A DNA stretch of 64,000 nt from Mariannaea sp. PMI_226. Its lineage: Eukaryota; Ascomycota; Sordariomycetes; Hypocreales; Nectriaceae. The notes below the pieces were generated by a model that was not told where the DNA came from, made no database searches, and was given only the letters and a program-made list of their open reading frames with translations. The stretch spans positions 2,046,001 through 2,110,000 of the forward strand of contig JANFOG010000007.1 in assembly GCA_024336345.1 (NCBI GenBank). Direction: 5' to 3'. Positions 21,453 through 32,813 of the stretch are shown one piece after another. The position numbers and the translations under genes are program-made. Each line of letters starts with the position of its first letter. Position 1 is the first letter of the stretch.

Positions 21453-22509
21453 TGCCAGCAAAGAGGGAAAGAAAAAAAAAAGAAATCTCAGCCAATAGAA
21501 GTAAATCTCATATTGTTTCCGATAGTGGACTGACTGCAAAGTGGTTTGAGACAGCAATAGTAACTATCTGTTGCGATTGATGCAGGTACGTGCCAACAAA
21601 TAAGGTAGGTAAATTGCCTACAATGGCGCTTATGTAAACGTCGAAGCCTGTCATAATTACCTAAAAACGTCGTCATCGCACATCGGACTTAAAATGAGAA
21701 TTCAGCCCCCTTCAGCTGATTCCACCAATCCTCAAACCTCCGATTTTGATTAGCACCCTACCCTGTACCTGGTATATGCGAGTTATGTAGCAATGGAACG
21801 TTCCCAACCACGATCGTTAATGAAGTCAGAAAATAGCATATAGCTTTTTTTTTTCATTAACCTATACCTAAAAATCAACCACAGGTAATAAATAAAGCAA
21901 TCAATCGCATTGTCAATCGTAGTTACGAATCAGTGGGTTTTCACGCTAGGAAAGATGGCTTCTTTGCTCGGCTTGGTACAGACCAAGGCAAAAGCCCAGC
22001 CAGATTGATGAGTACATGCCCGGATTTTTTCTGGCTGTAAGGCAATGACAAAAGTCTGACCATTCCCTGATAGAAGATAGACGGCCAGACCTTTGCTGAT
22101 TCTTGGAAGGGATTCCCAGGTATTGATACGAATATATCAAGACCTCTAGTTGGAATCTACTCTACTTGAATTCGCGTTTGAGAACATGGAATAGTGGTAA
22201 CGAAATCACAAACATTGTATATTTGGATTAGAAGTCCAGCCACCATGAGCTGTTGCATAATAAAATCATATCATATAACGAACAGTTCAGCTAGAGCGAG
22301 TCCGTATCTTTCAGACCAGTCAAACCCGAAGCGCACATTGATTCAAAATCCAACGATACCATTACTATTTCATTGCTGACATTCCGTCATATCCTGGAAT
22401 CTCAAGGAAAATGAAAACTCCATACTCCAGTCCTGAGGCAGAGAGGCATAATCGTCTTGTTCCTCGATGCTCACCTCCCAAAACATGTATAAAACAGAGC
22501 ATCATTCCA
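21453..22509. other. Intergenic region between GFA and HAM1-like genes
   Basis: AT-rich sequence with no frame of coding character. It includes the promoter of the GFA gene (plus-strand right side) and the 3' end of the HAM1-like gene. Nothing else supported. Confidence 0.5.
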
Positions 22510-24747
22510 TCAACCCAAACCATTCATTGGTCTGGTTCCTACGTCGAAAATGTCATTCTTCCACCCCTCTCTCTCGTACTCGTACACCTTCTGAGCAGCC
22601 TCCCGAGCTTCAGTCTCCCACATCTTGACGAGACTACCGGGAGCGTACCGCCCTCGAAACACTCCCCTACCTGCTGGAGTAACACCAACCCGCGCGTCGA
22701 TATCCGGATCAGGGGCGGGTACCAACCGTGCGAGCACGGCGCGTGCAAAGGTCCAGAGGTCGTTTGGGTTAGCGATTCGAGTCGCTCGAAGGCGTTCGCG
22801 AGCGTAGAGCAGCTCTCGATTGAGGTGGTGTAGGCCATCACCGATGGCCGCGGCAATCTTGATTTCGAGCGCCTTCTTCACCAGTGGTCGAATAAAGGGC
22901 TTGAGGATCCAAGCTATGCAGGCAAATTTGGACTTGGAGAGGCGGTAGTTGAGATGGTGAATATGTACTTTGACGTCGCGTAAAGCCACCATCTGCTCTA
23001 GGCGTTCTCGGCCTATCTCAACATTGAGAGAGATATCGATACCTCGCTCGTCCAGGTAGAAACCTGCCAAGCCTTCGTCAACCAGGCGCAGGATACCTGA
23101 GTGTAAACGGAGCCAGTATCCAAGGTCCTCAGCTGCAATGGACAAGCCGGACACCTTGATATTTACCAGCGATGTAACTGTGGATGCTGCTCCCCGGATG
23201 GCTTTGCGCACCTCAAAGTCGTTGTAAGTCGACACCCGGAGCTTGTATGGTAGAAATGAGCTGTAGTTGACGGTGGATCCTGGTTCGAGAATGAGGTTTT
23301 CAATCAATAGATCAACGGCTGGCGTCGAGACTTCAACGCGCGGGATGGGAACGAATTGGATAGCTTGGATAACTAGCGGAACGAAGATGTTGATGAAATC
23401 GGATATCAACTCCTTGTTGGCATTTTGACCTGCAGGGGAGAGAAGTTCAGCGATCCTCTTTGTATGGCGAGCTAGCTTATGAATGTCCGCATCATCCAGC
23501 ACCGACCGGAGGGCTGCATGCAAGCTGTCCAGGAAAGCTCCGAGGTCATCACGAATGGATGACTGTTCAGCAAGCTCATCGGACTTGTTACGAAGTTTCT
23601 GGAAGCGTTCATCGCAGTTTTCAAAGAAATTCGGGTCCATCAACATGTCCTGGATAAGGTTGCCGATTTGACCAACGAGCTCGTCAAACTTGGGGTCCGC
23701 TTGTCCATCCTCCATGACTTTGTTGAATGTTTGTTCCACCTTCTTCCAATACTCAGGGTTCCCCAGAGATGTGATAAACAGCCAGAAATTGTGCAGTGCC
23801 CGATCAGCCTCTGCATTGATGTGTGCATCCTCTTCAGCCACCCGCATTGTTTCCGCGGCGACGTGCGAGTACGCAACAAGGTAGCGACGAATAAGTGTAG
23901 AGAGCGTGGAGACAGACTCCGAATAGTCCGTGTGCTGACGAAGGTTGAGGACCGTCTTCTTTAAGCGTTGAATGAGAGTCTCACGCTCATCTTGGCCTAC
24001 ATGTTCCTTGACGCTCTGGCCGGCCTCCTCGACCAGCTCCGAGACACCCTCTGTCACTACGTCGGATACTTTGGAGATTTCATCCTTGAGATCCTCTTTT
24101 GATACGGACTGAGAACCGCTACCGTTTGGTTCTTTGGCGAGTTCCCCTTTTTCCTTTTCGTCAGGATCGATTGCATCACCAACTTGCTTTGAGACATCGG
24201 CTAGGGTAAAGGCGGTGTCTCTGAATACCTCCTTGCCTATGCAGCTCAAGTCGGACAAGAATATGCGGAAATCTGAGTTGTTGAGAAGCAGAGAGCCGAC
24301 CGTTTGTAAGCTCTTGTAAGTTGCCGTCGCATCTGCCCTGACCTTGGCTCTTGATGCCCTGGCTTCAATATCACCCACGTCAACGCTGAGCCGTGACTTT
24401 GCCAAGTACCAGATGAAGTCCTGAATTTGGTTTTCTGCGTTCTTGTGCTGCAGCAATTCAATGAATTGAGTCAGCCACAGCCTGAGAGTGCGTGTCAGTG
24501 CCCTCCCCGACGGACTCAGCTGCTCTTGATTCGGATTCAAGACTTGGGCTGAAAGCAGGGCGCGTAGATGAGTGATGGTCTGCTGATTGGTAGGCATGTA
24601 ACCCTTGGAAATGGCCCGGAGCATCTGGTAGGTGTGTAGCTTCTCATGCAGGCGAGTCTGCAAGCTTGTGTCATCGTTGTATTGTGGGAGGAGAGGCTCT
24701 CGCTCAGCCTCATCACTGCGGTCGCGGAACCCGCAGCACGACAGCAT
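22510..24747 (-). CDS. HAM1-like (fungal TULIP/BPI-type) protein
   Basis: A single-exon frame of 745 residues from an ATG at 24747. I recognise the fungal HAM1-like N-terminal and C-terminal domain family: GYMPTNQQTITHLRALL near 50-65, WLTQFIELLQHKN, FIWYLAKSRL, SDFRIFLSDLSCIGKEVF, then NIFVPLVIQAIQFVPIPRVEVSTP and YWLRLHSGILRLVDEGLAGFYL. The second half is thought to resemble lipid-binding TULIP modules. The cellular role is poorly known; lipid transport or membrane contact is an inference. The N-terminus MLSCCG has two cysteines that could be acylated, followed by an acidic dileucine motif EREPLLPQ, both of which would favour membrane or vacuolar location. About 180-270 is charged and probably helical (DEISKVSDVVTEGVSELVEE). 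Confidence 0.88.
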   Translation of the reverse strand: MLSCCGFRDRSDEAEREPLLPQYNDDTSLQTRLHEKLHTYQMLRAISKGYMPTNQQTITHLRALLSAQVLNPNQEQLSPSGRALTRTLRLWLTQFIELLQHKNAENQIQDFIWYLAKSRLSVDVGDIEARASRAKVRADATATYKSLQTVGSLLLNNSDFRIFLSDLSCIGKEVFRDTAFTLADVSKQVGDAIDPDEKEKGELAKEPNGSGSQSVSKEDLKDEISKVSDVVTEGVSELVEEAGQSVKEHVGQDERETLIQRLKKTVLNLRQHTDYSESVSTLSTLIRRYLVAYSHVAAETMRVAEEDAHINAEADRALHNFWLFITSLGNPEYWKKVEQTFNKVMEDGQADPKFDELVGQIGNLIQDMLMDPNFFENCDERFQKLRNKSDELAEQSSIRDDLGAFLDSLHAALRSVLDDADIHKLARHTKRIAELLSPAGQNANKELISDFINIFVPLVIQAIQFVPIPRVEVSTPAVDLLIENLILEPGSTVNYSSFLPYKLRVSTYNDFEVRKAIRGAASTVTSLVNIKVSGLSIAAEDLGYWLRLHSGILRLVDEGLAGFYLDERGIDISLNVEIGRERLEQMVALRDVKVHIHHLNYRLSKSKFACIAWILKPFIRPLVKKALEIKIAAAIGDGLHHLNRELLYARERLRATRIANPNDLWTFARAVLARLVPAPDPDIDARVGVTPAGRGVFRGRYAPGSLVKMWETEAREAAQKVYEYEREGWKNDIFDVGTRPMNGLG

Positions 24748-26514
24748 GTTGTGCGGCTGTGGCTCTCTAGGAGTGAAGCTTTGTGAAGCAGGTGATGCGA
24801 GTGCCGTGGGTTTCGATTGCAGGTCAGCCAGGAAAATTTATTGCAGGTAAGATTACCAACTGTTCTTGGCACTTGTTCTGTTATTGCCCTTGGCTCTGTT
24901 GTTGTTTTCGGATGGAAAGGTGAGTAGAATCTACGATGTAGGTAATAGCTGCTAGATAAGCTCCTGCCACTACAAACGTCAGTGAGCGCGGCAACTACGT
25001 CATTGACGATACTCTTCCGGAAGGTTTGTTCCAGTACGCAATTGAATGCACTTGCTTCATCGCGTCATTCAACAAAAAGCCATGAAAATGTACGAATGAA
25101 AATTTGATTATAAAATAAAATATAACGTCGGTAGTAATAATTTTATCCGTTAGCAATGCAGCATCACGTTGAAGACACTCCTCTCCTTTCCAATGTGTTA
25201 TTTATGTGGACGTTTGGACAAGCTCAGCTAGGTACCTCAGTACCTTGTTAGTGGCTGCGCTTGCTAAAAGATGAGCACAGGCGGTACGTACCTCAGCGCG
25301 GGCGTCACCGGTTGTTAGCAGTTTGCCAGTACGTTGCCATTCTTTGAGTGAGAAGACTATCTGGATATTTCTCAAATTATCTCATTTTGCTAATGAATAA
25401 AAAAACAAATACTTGAAAAGGGCTCATGGCTTTGTCCGGCAAACCGTATCCCCGTATTCTTTTAAAGCTACCTCTAGCTTCTTAGAGCTATAGGAAACCC
25501 TTACTTCTTGAAAAGTTACGGACCTATACATGATAATTTTATTCAAGGTAGTATTTCTTTGTAACAAAGGCGAGGTGCCTAGTCTTGCTTCTGGTTGCGC
25601 GACTAGTCTGATTATCTCGCCATCTATCCATGCCCAGTTATTATTTTGATTGATGGCCGACTAGTAAAGAACGCTGGGCAATAAGGGCCTTCTTAATATA
25701 CGTAGAGGGTGTTTGTTCATCAGCGTGGATTAAGACTGCCTTTATGAATGTCATTACTAACATTGAGATGATATTGAGTCCAGGTGATTTTGCAATTCGT
25801 AGGTGGCTACTTTCGTGTGCGTTTGAAACAAGGTGAAGCCTCATTGTCCAGGAACAAAACTTACCTGAAGCCACTCGGCAAAAGGAACAACTGCCGTGTG
25901 CGATGACATTTGTGGCGGTGGTGGCTTCGGCCTGTAGAAGAGAGTTACAAGATTGAGTCTCTAGATCTGTACGCCATTGAAGAGTACTTTGTCACTTACC
26001 GACATCATCTCAACTCATCCGCCACATCTGGTTTCCACCAAATGTGGTTGCATTATGATGAAGTGCATCTAACGAACAAAGGCCTAGAGGCTTGCAACAC
26101 ATTGGCTGTTTTTTTCTTATCACTCTTAGTCTCTCTTTTTCCTTATTTAATAAATGCAAGCGAGAAATTGTGTTCACAATAGTCACAAGTCAAGGCTCCA
26201 GCAGATTGAAGAGATATTGATAGAAACAATTTACCATAGATCAATTGCATATACCAAAGCACACTAACTGACTGCTCTAATATCCATAACTGCCCGCAGT
26301 ATTCATGTACTAGCTTATCCCATCGGCAAAGTAGAAGGTAGTTCAACAACGATCAACTCGCTCGAACTAAAGACCCTAGAAGCAAGTCGCCCAACAAAGA
26401 CTGGAGACAAAAAACGAGATTTGCTTGGTGCCAACAATGAAGCGCCTAATAAACAAAACCATTTACTCCAATGGGAATGTACCGCGATAGAAGAGCAGTG
26501 AGGCAGTGGATGAT
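24748..26514. other. Intergenic region upstream of the HAM1-like gene
   Basis: 1.8 kb with moderately AT-rich stretches (25080-25150, 25360-25420). No frame over about 90 codons and no family motif. The right end is the 3' region of the hydrophobin gene. Confidence 0.5.
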
Positions 26515-26956
26515 TTAGTAGCCACCGCCACCATGCTTCTTGCCACCAGTGTTGGTGTTGCCAGAGTTGACAATGGTGATTGAAGAGCTGCCAAGGCCAG
26601 TGCAGGTCTGGGCTCCGTTCTGTAGTTGATAGTTAGCAAGAGTTCAGAGCCGGTTTTGGTGTTCTAGAGTTGGTGGGGGCTTTGTCACTTACGTTGTTGT
26701 TACAGCAGACAGCGATGGCATTGCAAGTGCCAGAGAGGATGGAGCAGCTGAACTTGGAGTTGCCGCCGTTGGATCCCTTGCTGCCGCCATCAGCCTCGGC
26801 GGTACAGCAGTAAGGAGAACCGCTGCTGCACTGGATCTGCTGAACGGAGGGAGGAGGAGGAGCGGGCTTCTCAGGCTTGGGGGGCTTGTAGCCGCCGGGA
26901 GCAGCAACGGCACCGGTGACGGCGACGAGGATGGCGAGCATGGAAGTGAACTGCAT
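26515..26956 (-). CDS. Class I-like hydrophobin
   Basis: Exons 26956-26693 and 26619-26515 (intron GTAAGT..CTACAG) give 122 residues. Residues 1-19 (MQFTSMLAILVAVTGAVAA) are a signal peptide. Eight cysteines follow the hydrophobin order C-x6-CC-x19-C-x6-C-x5-CC-x8-C; the last lies in exon 2, so the intron must be removed to complete the set. C3-C4 spacing of 19 fits class I rather than class II, although C4-C5 (6) is shorter than most. A Pro/Lys-rich linker (YKPPKPEKPAPPPP) precedes the first cysteine and the tail is Gly-rich and basic (GGKKHGGGGY). Secreted, self-assembling at air-water interfaces on hyphae or spores. Confidence 0.9.
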
Positions 26957-27100
26957 GTTGGCGGTTGGAAAGATTTGATCTCAAAGAGAAAAAGTTGATA
27001 GTAAGAGTGGGTTGGTTGAGTTGCGATGAAGTTGCTTGTTGATTGTGATGTCTGAGAGTGATGAGAAAAAAAGTCCTTGGATGTGGAAGAGAACTGGCCT

Positions 27101-27110
27101 TCTTATACTT
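27101..27110 (-). promoter_or_regulatory. TATA-like box of the hydrophobin gene
   Basis: On the minus strand AAGTATAAGA lies about 145 bp upstream of the hydrophobin ATG, a plausible distance for a TATA element with a leader of about 100 nt. Such boxes are common in strongly expressed hydrophobin genes. Confidence 0.45.
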
Positions 27111-28702
27111 TTTTTGAGCAGGTATTGAGCTCAGTTCTTCTCCTACTTTGATCTCTTCATGATGTTGAATCCAAGAGGCTTGCTGATACTAGCCCTGATC
27201 GTGTCCCAGCTGAGTGGCAGACTATCTCGCAAGCTAACCGTACCTCCAACTCTATTCCAACTCTAGATTTGTCTGTTCGGGAGGCCCGCCCACGTTGCGA
27301 TTACTCCGAGTTGGATCGAAAACCACCGCAACGGAAAGCCACTTGACTGTGTGTAGTCTAGATGATGAGGGGTGGCGAGTGTCATCCGGTCGAGGCTCCA
27401 TCTGCCAAGCGTCCCATTGTTCAGCTTCAGCACGGGGCCTGATACTATTGAAACTCTGTTGCAGCTGTTGGGACCTTACTAAATGCGAATATGATGTATT
27501 GAAGAATCATACAATCCATTGTCTTGGTGAAAATCATCATGAACACGAGAGGAACGGGGGAACCGCTGCGCCAGAGGCCCACCTCCGCCGGATCGAGACA
27601 ACCAGATCGAGACCTCCTTGGCAGGTAAGCAGTATATCACTATGGGGTAAACGGAAGTGATCTTCCATGGAGCCTATGTTCCGGATAGTGATCTGGACCA
27701 ACCATGAAGCCGCGTGGTCCGTAGATCGGACATGATCGCGATGGCGTTGGAATGTAAGTCGATGGCCCTAAACTTGATGCAGCCGTCCAACATTTCTTAG
27801 CTCGTCTCGATTTACGCCCATCATATTCTTGACATGTTTCAGCCTCTAAAAACCTTGGCGCCATCATTGTCCCAGCTTTTCGGGATGCCTTATTTTTACT
27901 CCTAACGCCGCGAGGGCGTTAGTATCTACCCGTGTCAGCTTGCTGTGAAACTTGTGCCCCGTTGGCTGGAGGTATCCGATGGAACACATGATCATCTTAG
28001 AAAAGCTTTAACGCTTTGAAGAAGATGTTGAGCGTTTTAATTGTCCTGCTTCAGGACTCCGAAAGGTTATTTCTGTTGAAAGTGGGAATCGAGGCTGGGT
28101 CACGAGCTTTCACAAGCTGATCTTCCGGAACTTGGAACCTCAAGTCGTTCAAGAGATTACGCGTCCATCCAGCCTGGCCCCCCGTCGCTCCAGACAGTTG
28201 GAATTGTGTTATCTCTTTTCCCTCCCAAGACATGGAAACACAGTACACTTGTAAGAATCTGATGAAGTAATGGCCAAAGCAATCTTTTCAGATCAAAGAG
28301 TAGATGCCTATATCTCACCGAGTTGAGGATCAGATTAGATCAAAATGGGGATTCAACAACATAGCCCTATGAGACAGTAGTTTGAGAGTGAGACAACGGG
28401 CACAATGAACACAGTTTCAAGTGTTTCTATTGGCATTATTACATATCATCGTTGATTATTCTGATTAGTTTAAGGGAAGCAGGAGTCAGAAGCAGCCAAC
28501 TGATAAAATTTGTCTCCCTGGTTTTCCTTGAGCGGAGGAACGCGGCTTTGGTTCCCACGCTCCCGAATTTTCTTGTTGCGATCTGCATATTACTGACATA
28601 GCTTCCTGCGACACTGTCGCACGTGAATCCTGCATTTTCTGCCCATATGACAACTGAGCGAGAAGGTTGCCCCAACACTACGTGCACCGAATAATACTAG
28701 GA
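27111..28702. other. Intergenic region upstream of the hydrophobin gene
   Basis: No supported gene. Frames at 27295-27660 (plus) and 28439-28687 (minus) are open but lack family features, signal peptides or matching splice partners. Confidence 0.45.
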
Positions 28703-29014
28703 TCAAAGGGTGTGTAGCCGGCGGCACCGTGTAGCAATTCCGGATGGATATCTATTCAACTGGATCTTGAAATCGTTTCCATATTTACATTTTGCAGATG
28801 AACAGAATTGCTTACACCACGCCATTGTGATGACATGGAGTTTTGCATCTAACGAACCTGCTTTTGGATTGTGAACTTCTAAATCATGGCGACAAAGATG
28901 ATGTCGAAGATTTGTTGAGGAGCTAAATGCTGTCTGCGAATAATCATTTCCATGTGCATCGCGATATCGACAGCACACCATTGCTGCATAAATTATGGTC
29001 TGACCCTCAGCCAT
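28703..29014 (-). CDS. Doubtful small cysteine-containing ORF
   Basis: A frame of 103 residues starts at an ATG in a good context (TAAAATGGCT) and contains seven cysteines (MVCCRYRDAHG, HHLCRHDLE, MAWCKQFC, SAKCKYG, ATRCRRL). I do not recognise a family, and there is no clear signal peptide, which would be expected of a secreted cysteine-rich protein. A GTAAGC..TCCAG pair inside it could be an intron, which would change the C-terminus. It could be a small effector-like gene, a decayed remnant or chance. Confidence 0.3.
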   Translation of the reverse strand: MAEGQTIIYAAMVCCRYRDAHGNDYSQTAFSSSTNLRHHLCRHDLEVHNPKAGSLDAKLHVITMAWCKQFCSSAKCKYGNDFKIQLNRYPSGIATRCRRLHTL

Positions 29015-30586
29015 TTTATAAAGATGCAAGGATTGAAGTAATCGGAGATCGAGATAGGCACTATAGCCTGGGGTATCTGAACAAGAAGGCACTGTGACGT
29101 GGTTGCTGATGGAAAGGGGAAAGTTGGAGAAGTGGGAAATTGTGTTTCTTTTTTTCTAGTGAAGATTAGGTATGTGAAGATAGATTAAATATTTATATGA
29201 CTAAAATGATTCAATTAATTTGAATGGTCAATTAAGCTGAGCTGGCCAGGTCAATTTTCCTCAATTGACAGGCTCAGGATATCTTTTCCCCCATCCAATG
29301 CCACGGTCAGGCCTGACCAAAAAGAGCAGCAGGGAAAGCTAGGTTCATCAAAGTTGAACAGGTCGGATTATAGTGAGATCCCGATGAATGGTCAATTCGT
29401 ATTGAAACAGGGGTGCTCAGCTAAGCGTTTTCATATTGACTATGCTAGAATAGGCTGCTAATAATAATAAGATGACCCGATCCGGTTATACTATATGCTG
29501 AGAATCACTAGTGGTAAGAGTAGTGTAGTCACAGTCGCTACATTGTAAAGTTACCAATACCCTTCTGTTTCGTTAAATCCTCGCGATGTTTCAACCTTGG
29601 TCAAGAGGAAAAAGAAAAGGAAAACCAAACAAGCGCAAAATGACAGCTATTAAGGTTGCATTGTTACCTTGCGTTGCCTATCATTTGCCTCACCTTACCC
29701 ATGTCTTGCGGCTCCTGTCAGATCTGGATGTAACGCCTAATTAGTGAATCCTACAACCGTGGTCCTAGGTTGCAGGAGTACGACGACGCCTCTTGTGTGC
29801 TAAGGGCACGCGAGCTATCGACCTCCTGTGTGCGATGTACGATTGAACAGGACGAAAGAAATGCCACGATTAATGAATTGAGTCTTGCACCGTGATTAGT
29901 TCAATACATCCCCCAGGTGGTCCCCAGATTCAGGTACTCTTATGTTTGAGGGAGCGCGTAGTGGATACCTTGAGGAAGTACGAGGCCAATAAGGCACCAA
30001 AATTGATGGCATGAGTTCATTTCTTCAAATCCTTGGTTAAACCCCGCAGTTTTCCCGGTATGTGTTGATGGATTAAGCAGCTTATTCAATCAACATTGTA
30101 AGCAATGTAATACCTACATGGGTAGTAGCGTATAAAGATCATCAACTCATAGCCATTTGTCGCTTGATCATGGAAATGGCAACTCATATCTGGTTCATCA
30201 TGGTCCCCTTCCCTCCCACCAAAGCTCCGAGGTGACACGACATGTGAACATGGGACTTTTCCCCTTGTACACGATTGTCCCAGGGTCAAATATGGAGTCA
30301 ACGTGGCCCCCTTTGCGGAGTGCTCCAATGAGAATTTTACCTCGGCAGACCAGCAAGACGACGTGGATCAGGGTTAGTTCAGCTGCGCCAAGCCAACGCG
30401 TTGGAAACAGATATCACCTGCTTCAGCAGCTAATAAATAATGCATGAAAGCCTTGTAGCAGCATTCTTCTCAGATCAGACGGAAAAGCGCCCTGCCCTGG
30501 TTTGTTGATGGTACGGGGGAAAACAGGAAAGAAAAAAAAAGCACACACACACACACACACATACACAACAAGAAAACCCTTAAACC
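29015..30586. other. Intergenic region upstream of the acyl-CoA thioesterase
   Basis: AT-rich, with no frame of interest. A (CA)n tract lies just before the thioesterase start. Confidence 0.5.
30542..30561. repeat. (CA)n dinucleotide repeat in a 5' leader
   Basis: About ten CA units, 26 bp upstream of the thioesterase ATG and so probably in its 5' UTR. Confidence 0.85.
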
Positions 30587-31805
30587 ATGACCTCCCAAGA
30601 TCCCCTGCCACAGGCGCCTGCCAGTTCCCTAACCACAGAATGGAAGCGCATGTCGGCCCAAGAAGCCCTGGAGCTGATACCACTTCCGGACGCAACCTCG
30701 ACCAACGGGAGACGGGAAAAAAGATTTATGAGTCGCCAACCTGCATGGGTTCCGGGCAAGGAACTCCCAATGGACTCTGTTGGGCTGGGGCACATCAAAA
30801 TGACGAGGGGGGCTTTTGGAGGCGTCGTGTATGCCATGGCGCCGCTGGCCGCAGCACGGACAGTCGAGGAGGAAGAGACAGAGCGAGGGACTGACATGGG
30901 GAACAAGCTGGGCATTCATGTGAGTCAGAATATTGATCGAATCCAGCCTGCTAGCTGGTGCTTTTGAAACATAGTTACTGACTAAAGTCCCCTAGAGCAT
31001 ACAAGGCGTCTTCACCAATCCAGGCCTTGGTGATCGGCCCTTCATCTTCAACGTCTCCGAAGTCTCCTCAAGTCGGGCATTCTCCACCCGTAGTGTCAAC
31101 GTGTACCAGCCTGCAGAGCCTTCCAGCAATCCCACCGGGCCCTTTCCCATATCGGATGCCTCTGCTCCTCTAGGAAACAATTGTTTCTCCTGCATCGTCA
31201 CATTTAAACGGCCCTCTCCCAGCCCCGCTGACGTCCAGAACCTGCCACCACAGGAACGTTATGCGGACATACTGTCTTCGAGGCCGCCGTCTGAATGGCC
31301 AGGCTGCCCACAAGCGGATATCGATATAATTACCGCGCTGTTTCCCGACGCCGGTCAGGGGGCGTTTCCAATGCTGGAGATGCGCAAGGTCGACATGACA
31401 GAATATAATGCGGATAAGCCAGTCCCGGACCGACGGGAACTGATCCTGTATCGGCCACTCAAACCGATTCCCCGGGAGGACCTCAATATGCACATTGTTT
31501 GCCATGCTTTCGAAGCAGATCGCAATGGCCTCATCATGCAAAGCAATCACCTTGGTTACGGGTATAACCTAGGCGTTGCCGCAACTCTGAGCTTTTCCTT
31601 CTACATCCACACCAACCCCGAGGAAGCCGTCATAGAGGACGACGGATGGTGGGTACAGGAAGTGTACTGGCCGCGATACGTCTCGGGTAGAGGGTCGATG
31701 ATTACCCTGGCCTGGAGTCCGGAAGGGAAGCATGTCGCAACTGGATACCAAGACGGCATCATATTTCCGATGCAAACAGAGAGGCCAGAAATGGCTAAAC
31801 TATGA
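30587..31805 (+). CDS. Acyl-CoA thioesterase II (TesB/ACOT8 type), probably peroxisomal
   Basis: Exons 30587-30919 and 30996-31805 (intron GTGAGT..CCCTAG, phase 0) give 380 residues. Double hot-dog TesB features: GAFGGVVYAMAPLAAARTV, the spliced HSIQGVFTNPGLGDRPFIFNV, SSSRAFSTRSVNVYQ and FSCIVTFKRP in the first hot-dog; HLGYGYNLGVAATLSFSFYIH, WWVQEVYWPRYVSGRGSM and LAWSPEGKHVATGYQDGII in the second. The protein ends in Ala-Lys-Leu, a type 1 peroxisomal targeting signal. It would hydrolyse fatty acyl-CoA to free acid and CoA, in support of peroxisomal beta-oxidation. A 333-nt first exon covers residues 1-111. Confidence 0.9.
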
Positions 31806-32813
31806 GATTAGACTGGATAGATTATAGACACTAATTAGATTTTATTTTAATTTTTACCTGCTTTTTTTCTTTTTCATTTCTCTCTTTTCCCCTTCTTTTA
31901 TTTATTACATTTCTTCTCCCCCCCTTTCCCATAAAGAAGCACACAGCTAGTTTGTCCACACCCTGATATCAAACAAACAGCAAACATTGCTCCCGATGGC
32001 AAACATGCATTACAGAGGAGGGAACCAGGCAAATTACTTGCATTTGCAGAAAATTGCCCGCGGCTCGTCTCCTTACTTATGTGACTTTCCAGTTCGGACT
32101 CATCCCAGCAACCAGTCAGGAAGATCTTCATCTCCAATCTCAACAGCCGTTGGCTAGGACTGCGAACAAGTCTCATGATCGACCGATGGCATATAATGGC
32201 AGTGCGAGTTGGCTGCTTTTCTGTTTTCAATATTATGATTGGCTTCTTCTTAGTTTCCATTCCAAGAAGATAGTCAGCAGACACTGGCCCGTTCACCTCT
32301 CTCTCCATCGTTTACTCTTTTTCTCCTTTGGCATTCGCTAGTGATCATAGGCCCGTCGTGACACCGTGACCAGTTGAGCAAACGCGCTCAGCGAACTTGT
32401 GATTCACTGGCGTAAGAACCAGCGAAGCTCACCTTTGTTGTTTTTCCTACCTTGATGTCTATTTTCATCCAACATGGAAAACGCCATCATCCCGATGACC
32501 TTCAGTGAAGCACATCCTAACATCTCAAGCTTTCCAAGGTCTCTTACTTTGTTTTCTCCCCCCTACATACCTCACGACACAATACTCCCACGGCATCACA
32601 GCACTTTTACTCAGCGCTAAAACACACCCCCAAATTGTTGTATGTCAGAGCATGTCTTGCATCCCACGTCTAGAAACGATCATCTGTTGCACTTGAGACT
32701 GACCTCCATCTGTGTAGAACTCTCTCATCACACAGATCATCGTACAACTTGACGCTTTCTTATCATCTCTCAGCCGCAGGTTTGGGGCTTCCTCGGAATC
32801 TCAGATCACTACC
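31806..32813. other. Intergenic region
   Basis: T-rich 3' region of the thioesterase gene followed by upstream sequence of the next gene. A 136-codon minus-strand frame at 31898-32308 has no family features and I do not accept it. Confidence 0.5.

Noticed and set aside
31898..32308. 136-codon minus-strand frame
   Set aside because: Lies in T-rich 3' sequence; no family pattern.
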